Source: Anaeramoeba flamelloides (Eukaryota > Metamonada > Anaeramoebidae). Taken from it: a stretch of 64,000 nt of DNA. Below, piece by piece: positions 43,851 through 55,215 of this stretch. The number at the start of each line of letters is the position of its first letter. Positions within the stretch are counted from its first letter, which is position 1. The stretch is taken from positions 3,224,001 to 3,288,000 of the forward strand of contig JANTQA010000033.1 in the NCBI GenBank assembly GCA_027625915.1, written 5' to 3'. The translations under genes and the position numbers were made by a program. Below the pieces are notes generated by a model. The model saw only the letters and a list, made by a program, of their open reading frames with translations. It made no database searches and was not told where the DNA came from.

Positions 43851-44917
43851 AAGTAATTGTTCTTCAGAGAAATGGATTTATATTTTAAAAATGAAAGGGG
43901 ATCTTGATGATAGATTGTGTCAACCCAATGTTTTTGATAGCACCAACAATTTTTATTGAAAATTTTGTCAAACCAATTAAAAACTAACAAATAATTTATT
44001 AACTCCAAGATTAAAAAAGTTATTCTAATCCAAAAAGATTATGAATTGCGGATTACTATATCAAAAAAATAAGTTTACTCAGAGATTAACTCAGAAGAAA
44101 TGGCCTTACATTTAAACTTTTGGGATATATTCGCCTTAAATTAAGAGAGTAAAATGGTACACTTAATGATTGAAAACTGTGATTTCCTGTCTCACAAAAG
44201 AACAAATGGCAAAATTCTCTGATTTTTTGAAGCAATTCCAAAAAGTGCCAAAAGCAATTTAAATTTTTGAAAATAAAACTGTTTTGGCCACATTAAGGAA
44301 GATTTGGAGATCTATTCATATTTCAATTTTATATAAATACAAAAAAAGAAAAAAAAAAAATTAAAAGCAAGTGAAAAGCAAGATCAAAAAAAGAATTTCT
44401 TCAAAATATTTTTATGCAAATAAAATCTGAATTGATCATCTTTCCTCACCAAAAAAAGTAAAAGAAACTCAAACGATAGTGTTCATGAAAAAAACTTCAT
44501 ATTTTGAACCTAATTGTTTTACTTTCTTTTTTCTTTTTTTTAACAATTTAAATAATTTGTAATTTGCAAGAAGATCTAAAAATACAAATTAACTTTTACA
44601 AATTTCGAATAATATTTTGAAAAGAGTATTTTTTGAACTCACCACTGGATTTGGGAACCACTTTTTTCGAACTCGATTTTGATCGTTTTTAAAAATAAAG
44701 TAACTTTTTACTCAAATGCAAAAATCGACTTATAAGAGGAACTATTTTCTGTCTATACCTTACCTAATTTTTCAGAGTTATGCTTTTCCAAATTATTTTG
44801 AATTCATTTTTAATAATTTATCTGCAATTGCTTTTTTTTTATTTTTTATTAATTTTTCAACTACTTTTGTGTTATTCAATTTTACTTTTTTTTTTTTTTT
44901 ATTAGATATTTTCCAGA

Positions 44918-45310
44918 ATGAACAAAATTATTTCAAGAACAAACATAATACCAGTTAACGAAAAGCATTTTCTCGTTCAAGAAAACTTGACCGAACTCAA
45001 AAAGTTTGTCAAGTCGATCGATTCACAAATCAAAATCTTGCCAAAAACAACTTCATCAAAAGTGTTTGTAAAATCAACACCCTCAACAGTTTCGATGAAC
45101 AACCTTTCAGTAAACGAACCACAGCAATGCTTTTTATTAAAACGAAATTCACATTTCGATCCACAAAGTTACCTAAAACAAAAATCCTTTTTGCAAACAA
45201 AAAACGAACTTAAGAATGCAACATTTCGATCCAAAAGAAGACAAAAATACCGTTCAAACAAAAAGAAAATAATTTTTAATACGGAGGACACCTTTTTAGA
45301 AGATCTTTAA
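44918..45310 (+). CDS. hypothetical 130-aa basic protein
   Basis: I do not recognise this protein. It is likely a real gene: base composition jumps to the level of the other coding exons, codon use resembles RLP24 (many AAC, TTC and TCG codons), and the product is hydrophilic and varied. It has an N-terminal part with NIIPVNEKHFLVQENLTEL, a Ser/Thr/Lys-rich middle, and a C-terminal basic patch FRSKRRQKYRSNKKK that could be a nuclear or nucleolar signal, followed by an acidic end (TEDTFLEDL). There is no signal peptide, membrane segment or cysteine motif. An in-frame stop lies just upstream of the Met, and the preceding TTATTAG and TTCCAG could be splice acceptors, so a 5' exon is possible. 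It is convergent with BUD23. Confidence 0.65.
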   Translation: MNKIISRTNIIPVNEKHFLVQENLTELKKFVKSIDSQIKILPKTTSSKVFVKSTPSTVSMNNLSVNEPQQCFLLKRNSHFDPQSYLKQKSFLQTKNELKNATFRSKRRQKYRSNKKKIIFNTEDTFLEDL

Positions 45311-47836
45311 AAGATCACCCGTTTTCTTTTTTCAAATTTGAACTTTATTTTTTTTTTTTATCCTTTTTTCTGTTTTATTTGTTATTTATCTTTTTTAATT
45401 TTTTTATTTGTTTTGAAAAGCTTTTTCATCGAATTTAGAAATACCAATCTGAAAAAACACTTTCAAAACAAATAAAAAAGTCTGTATTTTAATTAGAAAT
45501 AATTTATTCAACAATAGACATAGAATAATTATTCCCAATAATTTTTATTATAATTTTAATTTTTAACCTAATAAATAGTTCTAGATTTTATTTTAGAACT
45601 CGAATTCTTGAAAAATAAATTTTTAATCTTTTAAACACATATTTTTAGCTTGTTGTTAGATTTCTTCTTGTTACCAAATTCTGTTTTTTTTTTTAATAAA
45701 AATTTTACAAACAATAATTAAGCATAATCCAACACCAACCCAATCACATTATTGTTTGAAAAAAAACAAACAAAATACCAACATTGAATTGAATAATTAG
45801 ACTCAAAAGTTTTATTTTTATAAAAAAGTTGAATTTTGGTTATTGTTAAGGGAGCAAGTACATTTTTCATTTTTTGAGTGCCACCATTTATGTGAAACTG
45901 AATTCTTCAAATCATTTCTTTAACCAAATACATTGATATTTTCATAAATACTAGAGGGGAATATATCCTAGTATAAGATATTTTCATACCAATAAAAAAA
46001 CGCAAATCAAAAAAATGAAAAAATTGAACAAGAAAAAAAAAATAAAAATCATTTATTACTTGATCTTATCTATAACATTTTACACAATTACTTATTCTTT
46101 ATTTGGTTTTATTTTTAATTCTTTATTGAAAAAAATTAGGTTTGGAAAATTTTTGATAAACAAATTACTGTTTATTTCGAAAGAATTTCCAAAATGAATT
46201 TATAAATCCTATTTTCATTTATGTCATCTAATTCTAGTTTTAGTTCAGAAAATCAGAGATTTTTTTAATTCTTCTTGAGAATAAGTGTTTATTGGACAAA
46301 TCCCTTTGATTTTATAATTCTTTATTTTCCATTAAAATGAGAACTCACAAAAATTCTGAATCTGATTGAAATTTATTATTGAATTTTTCAATTATTTTGA
46401 TTTGAATCTTTTGTAACTGTTTTTTGATTCCAAGAATTCAATCCCTTTATTTTAATTTTTGAAATAGTACTCTTTGTTTTGGCTTTGTTTGATAAAAATA
46501 TTTTAAAAAAGAATTTTAAAAGCAAATTTGTCACAAAAAGTTTAGAAAATAATAATAAATAGTAATGGGTTCTAGAAATTCAAGGAAAAAAATAGTTTGT
46601 ATTTATACAAACTAAGAATATAAAGAAAATGAATCTTTGAAAATAGGCTTTTATCGATTTTTTTTTTTCATTCTTGATTTCAACAAATTTATTTGGAATG
46701 GTGATCTTTCGTGTTTGGTCTTCTAAAAGAAAATATTTGTTTCAAATGCACACCCTTTTGGGTATATTTTTTTGGTTTACTATTTGATTAATTTCAATTG
46801 TTAGAATAAACACATTTCTAGATCCAAAACAAAATTTAATAAAACCAAAAATTGAATCAAAAAAAATGTTCAAAAAAATTGAAAAAATTTAAGATTAAAC
46901 TCTGAACTACTTTGATTCTTTTCACGAATAGACTAGTGAATGGTGTTTTGGTTCCTAAGTTTCGATATCTGGTGGCACTCAAAAAATATTTTTTCATTAA
47001 TGTTCACACAATTAAAATTTTTCAAAATGGGAAAATGTACTTACTTCCTTAAAAGTATAAAAATCAGATACAAACCAACTTTAAGTAAAAAAATGAAAAT
47101 TTTCAAAATTCAAAAAGATTCAATATATTTGAAAAACATCTTATTTTGAAATAATATTCAATAATTCTTAACTTGAAATTCATATGAATTAATCAGATAC
47201 TACTATATTTGGAATAATACTGATTATAAAGTAATACTCGAACAACGTCTAAATTGATTACATTCAGTCTACGATCAAAATTCTACTCCAGGCATTTTAT
47301 ATAACGTGAATTATTCAGAAAATACAATAAAAAAAATATCACTCAATCAATTAACATAAGACCGATTATACCATATAGTTCTTTTAACGTAACAAAAATA
47401 TACAATCCTTTAGTTATACTTCAATATACGAGAATTATCTCCAAACTTTATTTGTCAAAATAATAATAATCATAAAAAATCATGAACTTCTTATTTATTG
47501 TTTAACAAGAAGCAATAAATTACGATCTGCTACACCTAAACAAAAAAAAAAGAGATTTATCTTAAAAATCAAAATTATTGATAACTTTTATTATTATTCA
47601 ATATTATTTCTATTATTTTATATCAAATATATATATTTTTATTTGTAATTATTATTAATTTTTGTTTCAATTGTCAGTAATAAAAAAAAATACGACAAGG
47701 TTTACATAATTTAGATTTTGTTTTTTGAATATTCTTGTTAAATCTGAAAATTCAAATAAAATAATTATTTAAAATCTATAAAAAAATTTTTAAAATGGTT
47801 TGTGAATATAATCATGATAATTGAATAATTTATTTA
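45311..47836. other. convergent spacer before BUD23
   Basis: The 3' ends of the hypothetical gene and BUD23 face each other here. Nearly half is a 1.2-kb element (45847-47053). Otherwise it is AT-rich with no gene or clear signal. Confidence 0.65.
45847..47053 (-). mobile_element. 1.2-kb inverted-repeat element, copy 2
   Basis: The ends are inverted: GGGAGCAAGTACATTTTTC with TTTTTTGAGTGCCACC on the left, and GGTGGCACTCAAAAAAT with AAAATGTACTTACTTCC on the right. The body matches the reverse complement of 16429-17649 over essentially its whole length. The left terminus lacks about 40 bp present in the right. The small open frames inside (46015-46197 and 46940-47149) belong to the repeat and are not called genes. 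Confidence 0.75.
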
Positions 47837-50800
47837 TTACCATCTATCTTTTCGTTTTCTGCCAGTAAATTTTGAATCTGGTCGAACTTTATGCCCCTGT
47901 TTTCGCTGCCTTTCCTTTTTCCTTAATATCCATTGCCTACTCTTTTTCCTTGGTTTCCAATTTCTTTTTTTCCTTTGATTATTTTGATATTTTTTATTAT
48001 ATTTATCCTCTACAACATATTGAACAACATCTTTTTGTGAAAGATTTTCGCCACCGCCAAGTCCTTTCGGAACCTGCTTTATAGTTGTTGAAGAAAACAA
48101 AGTTAGGAAAAATTTTTTAGCACGTGTGGATTCAGGATAATCAACAACCAACCCACCAGTAAATCCAGATTTTGTGGCTGCTGTTGTAATCATTTCTATT
48201 TGATCGGGGCTTTCGGGATAAAATTGAAAAATTGCTCTGGTATCACGAGATAGGCATTTATATAAAGATGAAAAAAAAGTAGATAAGCGTTTAAATGGGA
48301 TTTCAGTTTTTTTATTCGAATAGCATAACCATTGAAGCGATGAAATTGCAATTGCACCGTCAAATACCCCCGTTCGGAATGGTAATCCTTGTCCCATATC
48401 TAACAAAATTTTATCACCAATAGTATTTCTTTGTACTGCAATGTCTATAATAATTAAATTTATATATTTACACACACATTTATATTATATATATTTATAA
48501 TATTAAAATAAAGTTAAAATAAATAAATTATCATAAAATCATTTTTTTTTCAAAAAAAGAATAATAAACCGAATACGAAGAAATTATCGTTATTTTAAAA
48601 AAATTATTACAAAAAAGTTTTTAAAGAATCTATAAAGCAAGTAATGAACTTAAATAGATCTATTTGTAGAACAATTTTAAAAACTTTTTTCTCTTTACGT
48701 TTTTGAGAGAACAATATTAAACATTTAAGGAAAAAAATTAATTTTTTTCTCTTTTCTTTTTTCAGTAATAAATTTTTTTTATAAAACCTTGTTTCAGTAA
48801 AAGTGCACAATTTTTTTTTCAAATCTCGAATTACTTTTTTATAATTGACCTTTTAAGTACCAATGAAAAATGAGCAGAATAATAAACACCAAGGAATAAT
48901 TGATATCCATATATAGTAAGTTTAACCAATCGATATATTTTCTTAAAAATTTAAAAAAAAAAACAAAATTCTTAGGTCCTATTGAAAAGAAACAATATTC
49001 ATTTTGATCTTCAATTGAAGATCAAATAAAATACCAAAAGATATATGGTTTTTCTACAATCATTTCTGTCTCTTTCAATAACATTAGAATTACACATTTT
49101 TTACCCAGTGACTATAGATCTTGCTATAAAAAAAAAATTACATTTCAAAAAAAAAATCGAAAAAAAAATAAAGAAAAATGTGAAAAAACAAAGTATGATT
49201 TCAATTTTGAAATATCCAAAAGAAAATTTTCTTCTAACATCCATTCAAACCCTTTAACCACATGTAATTCATCCATTACAACTGATGCCCATTTAGATGG
49301 AAAATAGTTTACTATCATTTTCCAATTAATAAATGAAAATTTTTTTATTCCAATTTCTTAAAAATAGTGTTTCTTCAACACACTTTAAAGAAAATATTAA
49401 AAGATCGTTACAATTTGATTAAAAGCGAATTTTTATTTAGACTATCTATTCAAACACATTATTACAGTGCTCCAGAAATATTCAGAATAAAAGTAAACAA
49501 CCACCAACCCATTCAACACTTGTGGTGCAAAAAAAAACTTTTCAATGAAGTTTTTACTTTTTTCTTATTATTATTTTACTCTATTCATTTCATTCTTTTC
49601 TTTTTCATGTCTTTGTTCAAAAATAAAATACTTTTTCTTTTTATTTTTTAAAGAAAAGCCATTCTATGAGTTATCATCTTGCCGACATTCGAGCTAGGAT
49701 AAAAAACTCAATAACCAAATTTAGAGTTTCAGAAAGTGCCGTCAAGTGCCGTAGAGTGACGTAGAGTGGTAGAGTTTCTAAGTTTTGCAAAATTCAAGAA
49801 AATAGAGAAAAATCTTTGATTTTACTTTATTCTTTTAAATTGAAAAAAAAATAATGGCAGTTTTCTTGAGTTGTTCTGTTTTATTTGTAAAATGTATTGA
49901 TTTTCGTTAGTTTTTTTCGAGTTTTCTATTTATTTGGAAAAAAAACCGATTTTCGTTAGGTTTTTTTGCGTTTTCTATTTATTTGGAAAATACATTGATT
50001 TTCGTTAGGTTATTTTTACTTTAGAAATAAACCGAAAATCAATAGATTTTCGAAATAAAATAGAAAACCTAAAGAAAATCAATAGATTTCTGAAATAAAA
50101 TAGAAAACCTCAAAAAAAGCTAGAACACTTCACAAATAAAATGGAAAACCTCAAAAAAACCTAGAACACTTAACAAATAAACAGAAAATTCAAGAAAACC
50201 CAATGAAAAGTGCCTCGGTTTTTTTCACTTTTTTTTTTTGTTTTGAAAATCTATTGATTTTCTAATCAAAACAAAAATTAAAAAAAAAAACCTAACGGCA
50301 AACAGGAGGTAATTTTGTTGAGTCACCTCTCTTCAATAATAAAAAAAAAAAAGAAATTGAATTTATTTAAAAAATCAAATAATTAACTCAGAGATTATTT
50401 CACAAATTATTTCTGAAATATTGGAAATATATTGATGTTACAATTAGCTTTATAAAAAGGAAGTAAAATAATTAATCTTTAGGTTTTTATTGATAATAAT
50501 TATTGAGTTAATCTTTAAAATTAAAAATTTCAAAAAATAGTTACTTTTGGAAGTTCACAATATGAATTATTAAATACTGGAATACTATTCTTTGAGTTTC
50601 TGCTTTTTAGATTTGGAAAAGGAATTTAAAAAAAAAAATTTCAAAAATGATAATTTTTAAATTGTGATCACTAGTAAAAAATCCAATTATTTATCTCTCT
50701 ATTAATATTTATCAATAGTTTGTTTAGTGGCATTTGGTTCATGAATAACTAATACCATTTACACCCAATGACAACATACTTTGATTTTAGAGAAATCTAT

Positions 50801-52005
50801 GATTATGCTAATCCCTTAAATATCAATTACAGGCAATGAAAATGTTAATCTTTTTTATTTGTATTTTCAAAACAAAACGAATGATTTTGGAGAATAGAGA
50901 TATTAGCAAAACTGTCTCGTTTGTGTTCTTATGAAATTTAGGATCGAACAGGTATTAGGGGTGAACCAAATTAAATTTTCACAATACAAAAAATTGTTTT
51001 TGTTTAATGATTTTAACTGTAAAAAGTTTTGTTCATGTTGTTGTGATCATGAATCTTGGTCAAATTTAAAACCCTTTTTACTTTCTTTTACAATACCTCT
51101 TTCCCATTTATGTGCAAATACCAGTGTTATATTTTCAATAATCTTTTGTTTTACAAATTCGATAAGGAGCGAATTCTTTACTGATAAATTCAACAAAACG
51201 AACATAAAATTGTTAGTCAAGTAATTTTTTTACAATTTGAGAAATAGTCTTTGAAAACGTTCCATTTTAAACGAATTTTCAAAAACCAACATACTTTTTA
51301 TGTTTATAAATCTGAAAGTTTGTTTTTTTCTGATTAAATTTTTGTTAATCTTTTTTTACAAATTTGATCATTCGGGAAGGCTTTAATTGTAAAAACAAAA
51401 AATTGTTCAATGTCTAAACATCAGAAAACAATTTGTTACTGAAAAAAAAACACTTTTCAAAAAAGAAAAGGAAGTTAAAATTAATTAAAAACGTAATCAC
51501 CAACAAAAGAAAAAAAAAAAAAAAATTAGGATAGTTTACCAAGCATTGATTCACTAATATCAATTCCAACCCACTTATGGCCATTTTGAGTTAAAACTTG
51601 ACCACTCAAACCAGATCCACAACCAAGATCAAGTATAAAGGAAGATTTTCTTCGGTTTTTGAGTGATTCCAATTCCTGTTCCAAAGCAAGCAATTCTTCA
51701 TCTTCAGAATTTTGCTCATCTTCAAAAGGAGAATCACTGTCATAGCTTCCTTCACTTTCTAATTCGGTGCTCTCATTTTCAGTAGTGTTCTTAGTTTCAA
51801 TTTTGGACAATTTGTCTTCAATTTTCTCTAAAATTGGGGCTAATTCAATATTTTCTGGTGGATCTTCTGGGATATTTAATAATTGAAGAGAACGTTCAGT
51901 CATTTTTGTTTGAATTTTGATAATTCTAGTATTACGTGCATATTTTTTTGCCTCTTCGTTGTTGTAATAAATTTCTGGTGGGTTTTCTTTTTCTGGTCGG
52001 GACAT
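47837..52005 (-). CDS. BUD23: 18S rRNA (guanine-N7)-methyltransferase BUD23, 357 aa
   Basis: BUD23 (WBSCR22/METTL29) forms m7G on 18S rRNA with TRMT112/Trm112 and supports 40S biogenesis (family knowledge). Exon 1 is 51540-52005 and exon 2 is 47837-48444 on the minus strand, joined in phase 1 across a 3095-nt GT-AG intron. The junction reads SESML-D-IAVQ and aligns gap-free with human PAMLDEAVDR. The N-terminus PPEIYYNNEEAKKYARNTRI is diagnostic. SAM motif I is LDLGCGSGLSG (125-135), then GHKWVGIDIS, LLDMGQGLPFR, SLQWLCYSNKK, TTAATKSGFTGGLVVDYPES and AKKFFLTLFS. The C-terminal domain has RQWILRKKERQRKQG and VRPDSKFTGRKRKDRW. It is longer than human (281 aa), mostly because of a ~70-residue acidic insert (about 51-120) before motif I. 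Confidence 0.94.
49731..50305. mobile_element. modular palindromic (FB-like) array, copy D
   Basis: It begins with the 10-bp minisatellite (units GTGCCGTCAA, GTGCCGTAGA, GTGACGTAGA). From about 49855 the left arm runs through several modules with TTTTCGTTAGGTTTTTTT and GAGTTTTCTATTTATTTG to a centre near 50035-50050. The right arm has four modules, including AAATCAATAGATTTTCGAAA and CTAGAACACTTCACAAATAA types. A second smaller hairpin (about 50205-50305) follows, ending CCTAACGGC. Two hairpins of the same family are thus joined head to tail. Confidence 0.82.
50390..50870 (+). repeat. dispersed repeat shared with 54770-55215
   Basis: Shared blocks in order are AATATTGGAAATATATTGAT, TACAATTAGCTT, ATTATTAAATACT (counterpart ATTACTAAATACT) and GAGAAATCTA, then CTAATCCCTTAAAT. 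The last ~80 bp read as a coding-like segment in both copies, hinting that the family once carried a protein. It is broken. Confidence 0.6.
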
Positions 52006-53439
52006 TGAAAGTCTTATGAATAATTACAAAAAAAAATGAAATGTTTAAACTCTTTGAACAGGTTTTTCAACTTTATATATAATTTGTTCGTAGCTACCAA
52101 CCCAAGAAGCTTCAAAGTTTTTAATTCTAATATTGTTGTAATCGTTTTAGAGGGTTTTGAAAAGAAGGAAATAAATTGTTTTTTTCAAAAAAGAACCTAC
52201 AAAATCCTTCTAAATCACAAATTTCAATTTACCATTCTGGAAAAAAATTATAAATCAGAAAAAAATTGTCAAATGGGTTTTAATTGTTAAAAGGTGGTAA
52301 AGTAAAGGAAAATTTTTCAATTATTTTTTTACATATTGTCCACTCATCAATTAAGACATATGAAATTGAAATTCCCCAATTTTGATTCGTACCTATTGTT
52401 AAAATCTTAAAACCAATTTCCCGTAAATGGAACAATCCAAGCATCGAAATATCAAAAAAAATTTACTTTTACAAATGATTACAATTAAAATCTCTCATTA
52501 GAAAAATTGTACATTTTTAAATTTTTGTTGAATTTTATTTTTTTAATTTTATTTTGATTACAATTATCTATCTAATTTTGGTCTTGAGTTTTTGGTTTTA
52601 AATTGAACAAAAAAATACATAAAAAAATAACTTAAACTGAGAACTTTTACTTCTATTTTACAATTAAAACCGATTTGAAAATTTTTTTCTAATTGACTAT
52701 TTATAGTCCAGAATCGTAAATTTCAATTTAACCTTCCCCTTAAAAGTAAAAAGAAATGGAAATTTCATATATTCTTGTATCTGCTAATATCAGTATTTTA
52801 TGGCAATTTTTTAATTCACTATTAAGATTCAAAAAGTTGGAGAAAACGAAAGACCAATTTTTAAGGGGTTTTGAATTCTCCAACAGAAACATAAAAAAAT
52901 GATGTATTAATTTCTCAAGTAATTTAATAAATTTATTTTTTTTTTCTAAGGAGATGAAGAAGTTTCATAGCAAATTCAAAAATAAATTACCACATCTTGA
53001 GATTGAAACATAAAGTCAAAATTTGATCACTACAAGACATATTTTACTTTTATATACTATTTTCATATATGAATTATTTTTTTCAAAAGTTTTATTGATT
53101 TTTCTATTTTTGAAAAGTTCTAAATTTTACAGATTATCAAAAATATTTCAAAAAAATTTTTTTTCTCTTGAATATTGATAATAAAAAAAAATAATGAAAG
53201 AAAAATGATAAAATAGACATTCAAATGTTCAAAAAGATTTATTTTTTAATTCAATTAATCATTAATAATTAGAAAAACAATAACAAAATTATTTTAAATA
53301 AAAGAATAAAATATTTTTTCTAAAAATATCCCATGGAGAAGGACTTGATATATTTTACAAAAATAATTTAGCTGGTATAATGTATTTGCTCTAATTTTTA
53401 ATTTTCTTTTAGTAAAAATATTAACCATTTATCGTTGTA

Positions 53440-54700
53440 TATTGTTTATAGATGATTTAATCTTAATTTAAATGGAAAATATAAATTATTTAAATTAGAT
53501 ATTAATTCAATACATGAAATTATTATCCAATCAAGTCTAAAACCACACGAAGATAAATCATTCTTTTCAATAGATTTACAAAAGAACATATATTTAGGAA
53601 TTTATTTTGAGTCAAATTCACATTTATCTATAATGGAAAAAAAAAAAAAACAGAAGTTAACTTTTAATAAATAAGTAATAATAATCTTCTTTACAAAAAT
53701 TTCGTTATGGGATTATTTCAATATATGAATTTGATTAAAATAATGATTAGAAATTATTTATTCTGAAATCAAAAAATTTAAACTATTTAAATAAATGGAT
53801 AAATTTTACAAATAAAACAGAAAACTTCAAGAAAATTACCTCTAAGTTGTCCTAATATCTAAGAATTGAGTTAAATCTATGATTTTATTCTCTAGTTTTG
53901 AATTCCGGAAAACTGCTGTTAGTTTTTTTTTTTAATTTTAGAAATTAACCGAAAATTTTTGAATTTTACTTTGTATTTCTAAAATTAAAAAAAAAACACA
54001 GGTACTCTATAGCAGTATACACCACTCTAGACATTCGACTGTAATGTAAATACATAAAATAATAGTTCACAATATTTATAAAATAAAATTATTTATTTAA
54101 AAACCAAAAATATTGAAGTTATCCGGCAAGTTCAACAATGTTAATAATCATGGCATTTACTTATTATTTAAATAGATATTACTACGTAATCAAGAAAAAA
54201 TCAAATAAATTTTGCCCTTTTTATTTAAAATATGAAAAGACGGAAACTATAGAAAATAGAAATCTTTTTTTTTATGTGTTTACTTCATATGGAAAATTTA
54301 GAGCAATATTTCAAAATAGATTAAAGGTACAAACGTTGTATGACTTAATGGTAAAACAAGATTATTTGAAATTATTATAATAAATTGATAATCATGAAAT
54401 ATATTATTTTGTACTTAAGAGGTTAGCTTCTACCAATGAGAAACCTAAGATCAAAGTATTTTGTTATTGAGATAAATCAAATTAGAGCTAAATTGTTCAA
54501 ATGCTTGTAAAAATTTCGATTAGTTAAATAGTAATAATTTTTGATCTCATCGAATTAAAAATGATGATTGGATTCGTAACAAAAACCAAACAATTTCTGA
54601 TAAAAATATGTATTTTACTTTAAATATAATGGTCAAATTTTCAATATTAATGTTCAAAGGTTACAAAATATCTTTCTTAATTTTGTGGCTAAATGTATAT
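53440..54700 (+). pseudogene. decayed coding-like fossil, family unknown
   Basis: Plus-strand stretches at about 53470-53670 (including KYKLFKLDINSIHEIIIQSS), 54138-54380 (an 80-codon open frame starting MLIIMAFTYYLNRYYY) and 54381-54480 have protein-like composition without homopolymer bias. The region is broken with many interruptions and is split by a palindromic FB-like element at about 53918-54005. Together with the repeat at 54770-55215 it may be one old mobile element. I do not recognise the family and do not assign one. Confidence 0.35.
53918..54045. mobile_element. modular palindromic (FB-like) element, copy E
   Basis: CTGTTAGTTTTTTTTTTTAA is followed by a hairpin around AGAAATTAACCGAAAATTTT and its complement, closing with AAATTAAAAAAAAAACACAG. 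The right flank GTACTCTATAGCAG and CACCACTCTAGACATTCG resembles a degraded, inverted form of the 10-bp minisatellite. Confidence 0.68.
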
Positions 54701-54769
54701 TAATAGCTAAACAATTTGAATAATTTTAAAAAAATAAATAATTAACCAATAAATTGTTTTAATTAAAAA

Positions 54770-55215
54770 ATATTTTTTCTGTAATATTGGAAATATATTG
54801 ATATTACAATTAGCTTGAGAAAAACGGAAACAAAGTTAATCGGTCATTTGTGTTTTATATTGATGATTATTGAGTAAATCTTTGAAATGAAAAAAAAAAT
54901 ACAATATTCGTTACTATTCTGTGTTCTAAATATGGATTACTAAATACTCAAACACTATTATTTTGGGTTTCTATTTTACGATTTTAAAAGGAATTAAAAA
55001 AAAAATTTGCAAAAATGAAACTTTTTTAATAGTCATAAGTAGTAAAAAATGTAATTATTTATTGTGCAATAAGATTTATAATAGATTTTTTAGAGTTCCA
55101 GAAACTATTTAAGACAGATAGTACTAATATCATTTAAACCTAATTACAACATACTTAGATTATAGAGAAATCTAATGTGAATCTAATCCCTTAAATCACC
55201 TTTCAGGAAATTTAA
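54770..55215 (+). repeat. dispersed repeat shared with 50390-50870
   Basis: It is colinear with 50390-50870: AATATTGGAAATATATTGAT, TTACAATTAGCTT, ATTACTAAATACTC and GAGAAATCTA, then CTAATCCCTTAAAT. Divergence is substantial, with several indels. Confidence 0.6.

Larger units (their letters stand above)
39561..44917. other. spacer between PH-RhoGAP and the 130-aa gene
   Basis: No gene is supported on either strand. It contains three copies of the CAGTGATC family (41289-41946, 42257-42702 and about 43440-43850), a fragment of another family (40900-41010), an AT microsatellite (41219-41242) and a nine-base G run (40494-40502). The stretches 39561-40890 and 43860-44700 show no recognisable feature. 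Confidence 0.65.
48445..51539 (-). other. BUD23 intron, 3095 nt
   Basis: On the minus strand the donor is GTAAAC and the acceptor ATTATAG. It contains the largest palindromic FB-like array (49731-50305), a dispersed repeat (50390-50870) shared with 54770-55215, and short coding-like stretches on both strands near 49261-49560 and 51050-51224 that are too short and broken to call genes. Confidence 0.82.

Noticed and set aside
50931-51224. 97-aa plus-strand frame in the BUD23 intron with a Cys cluster
   Set aside because: It has no recognisable zinc-binding spacing, and the opposite strand is at least as protein-like; kept only as a possible fossil.
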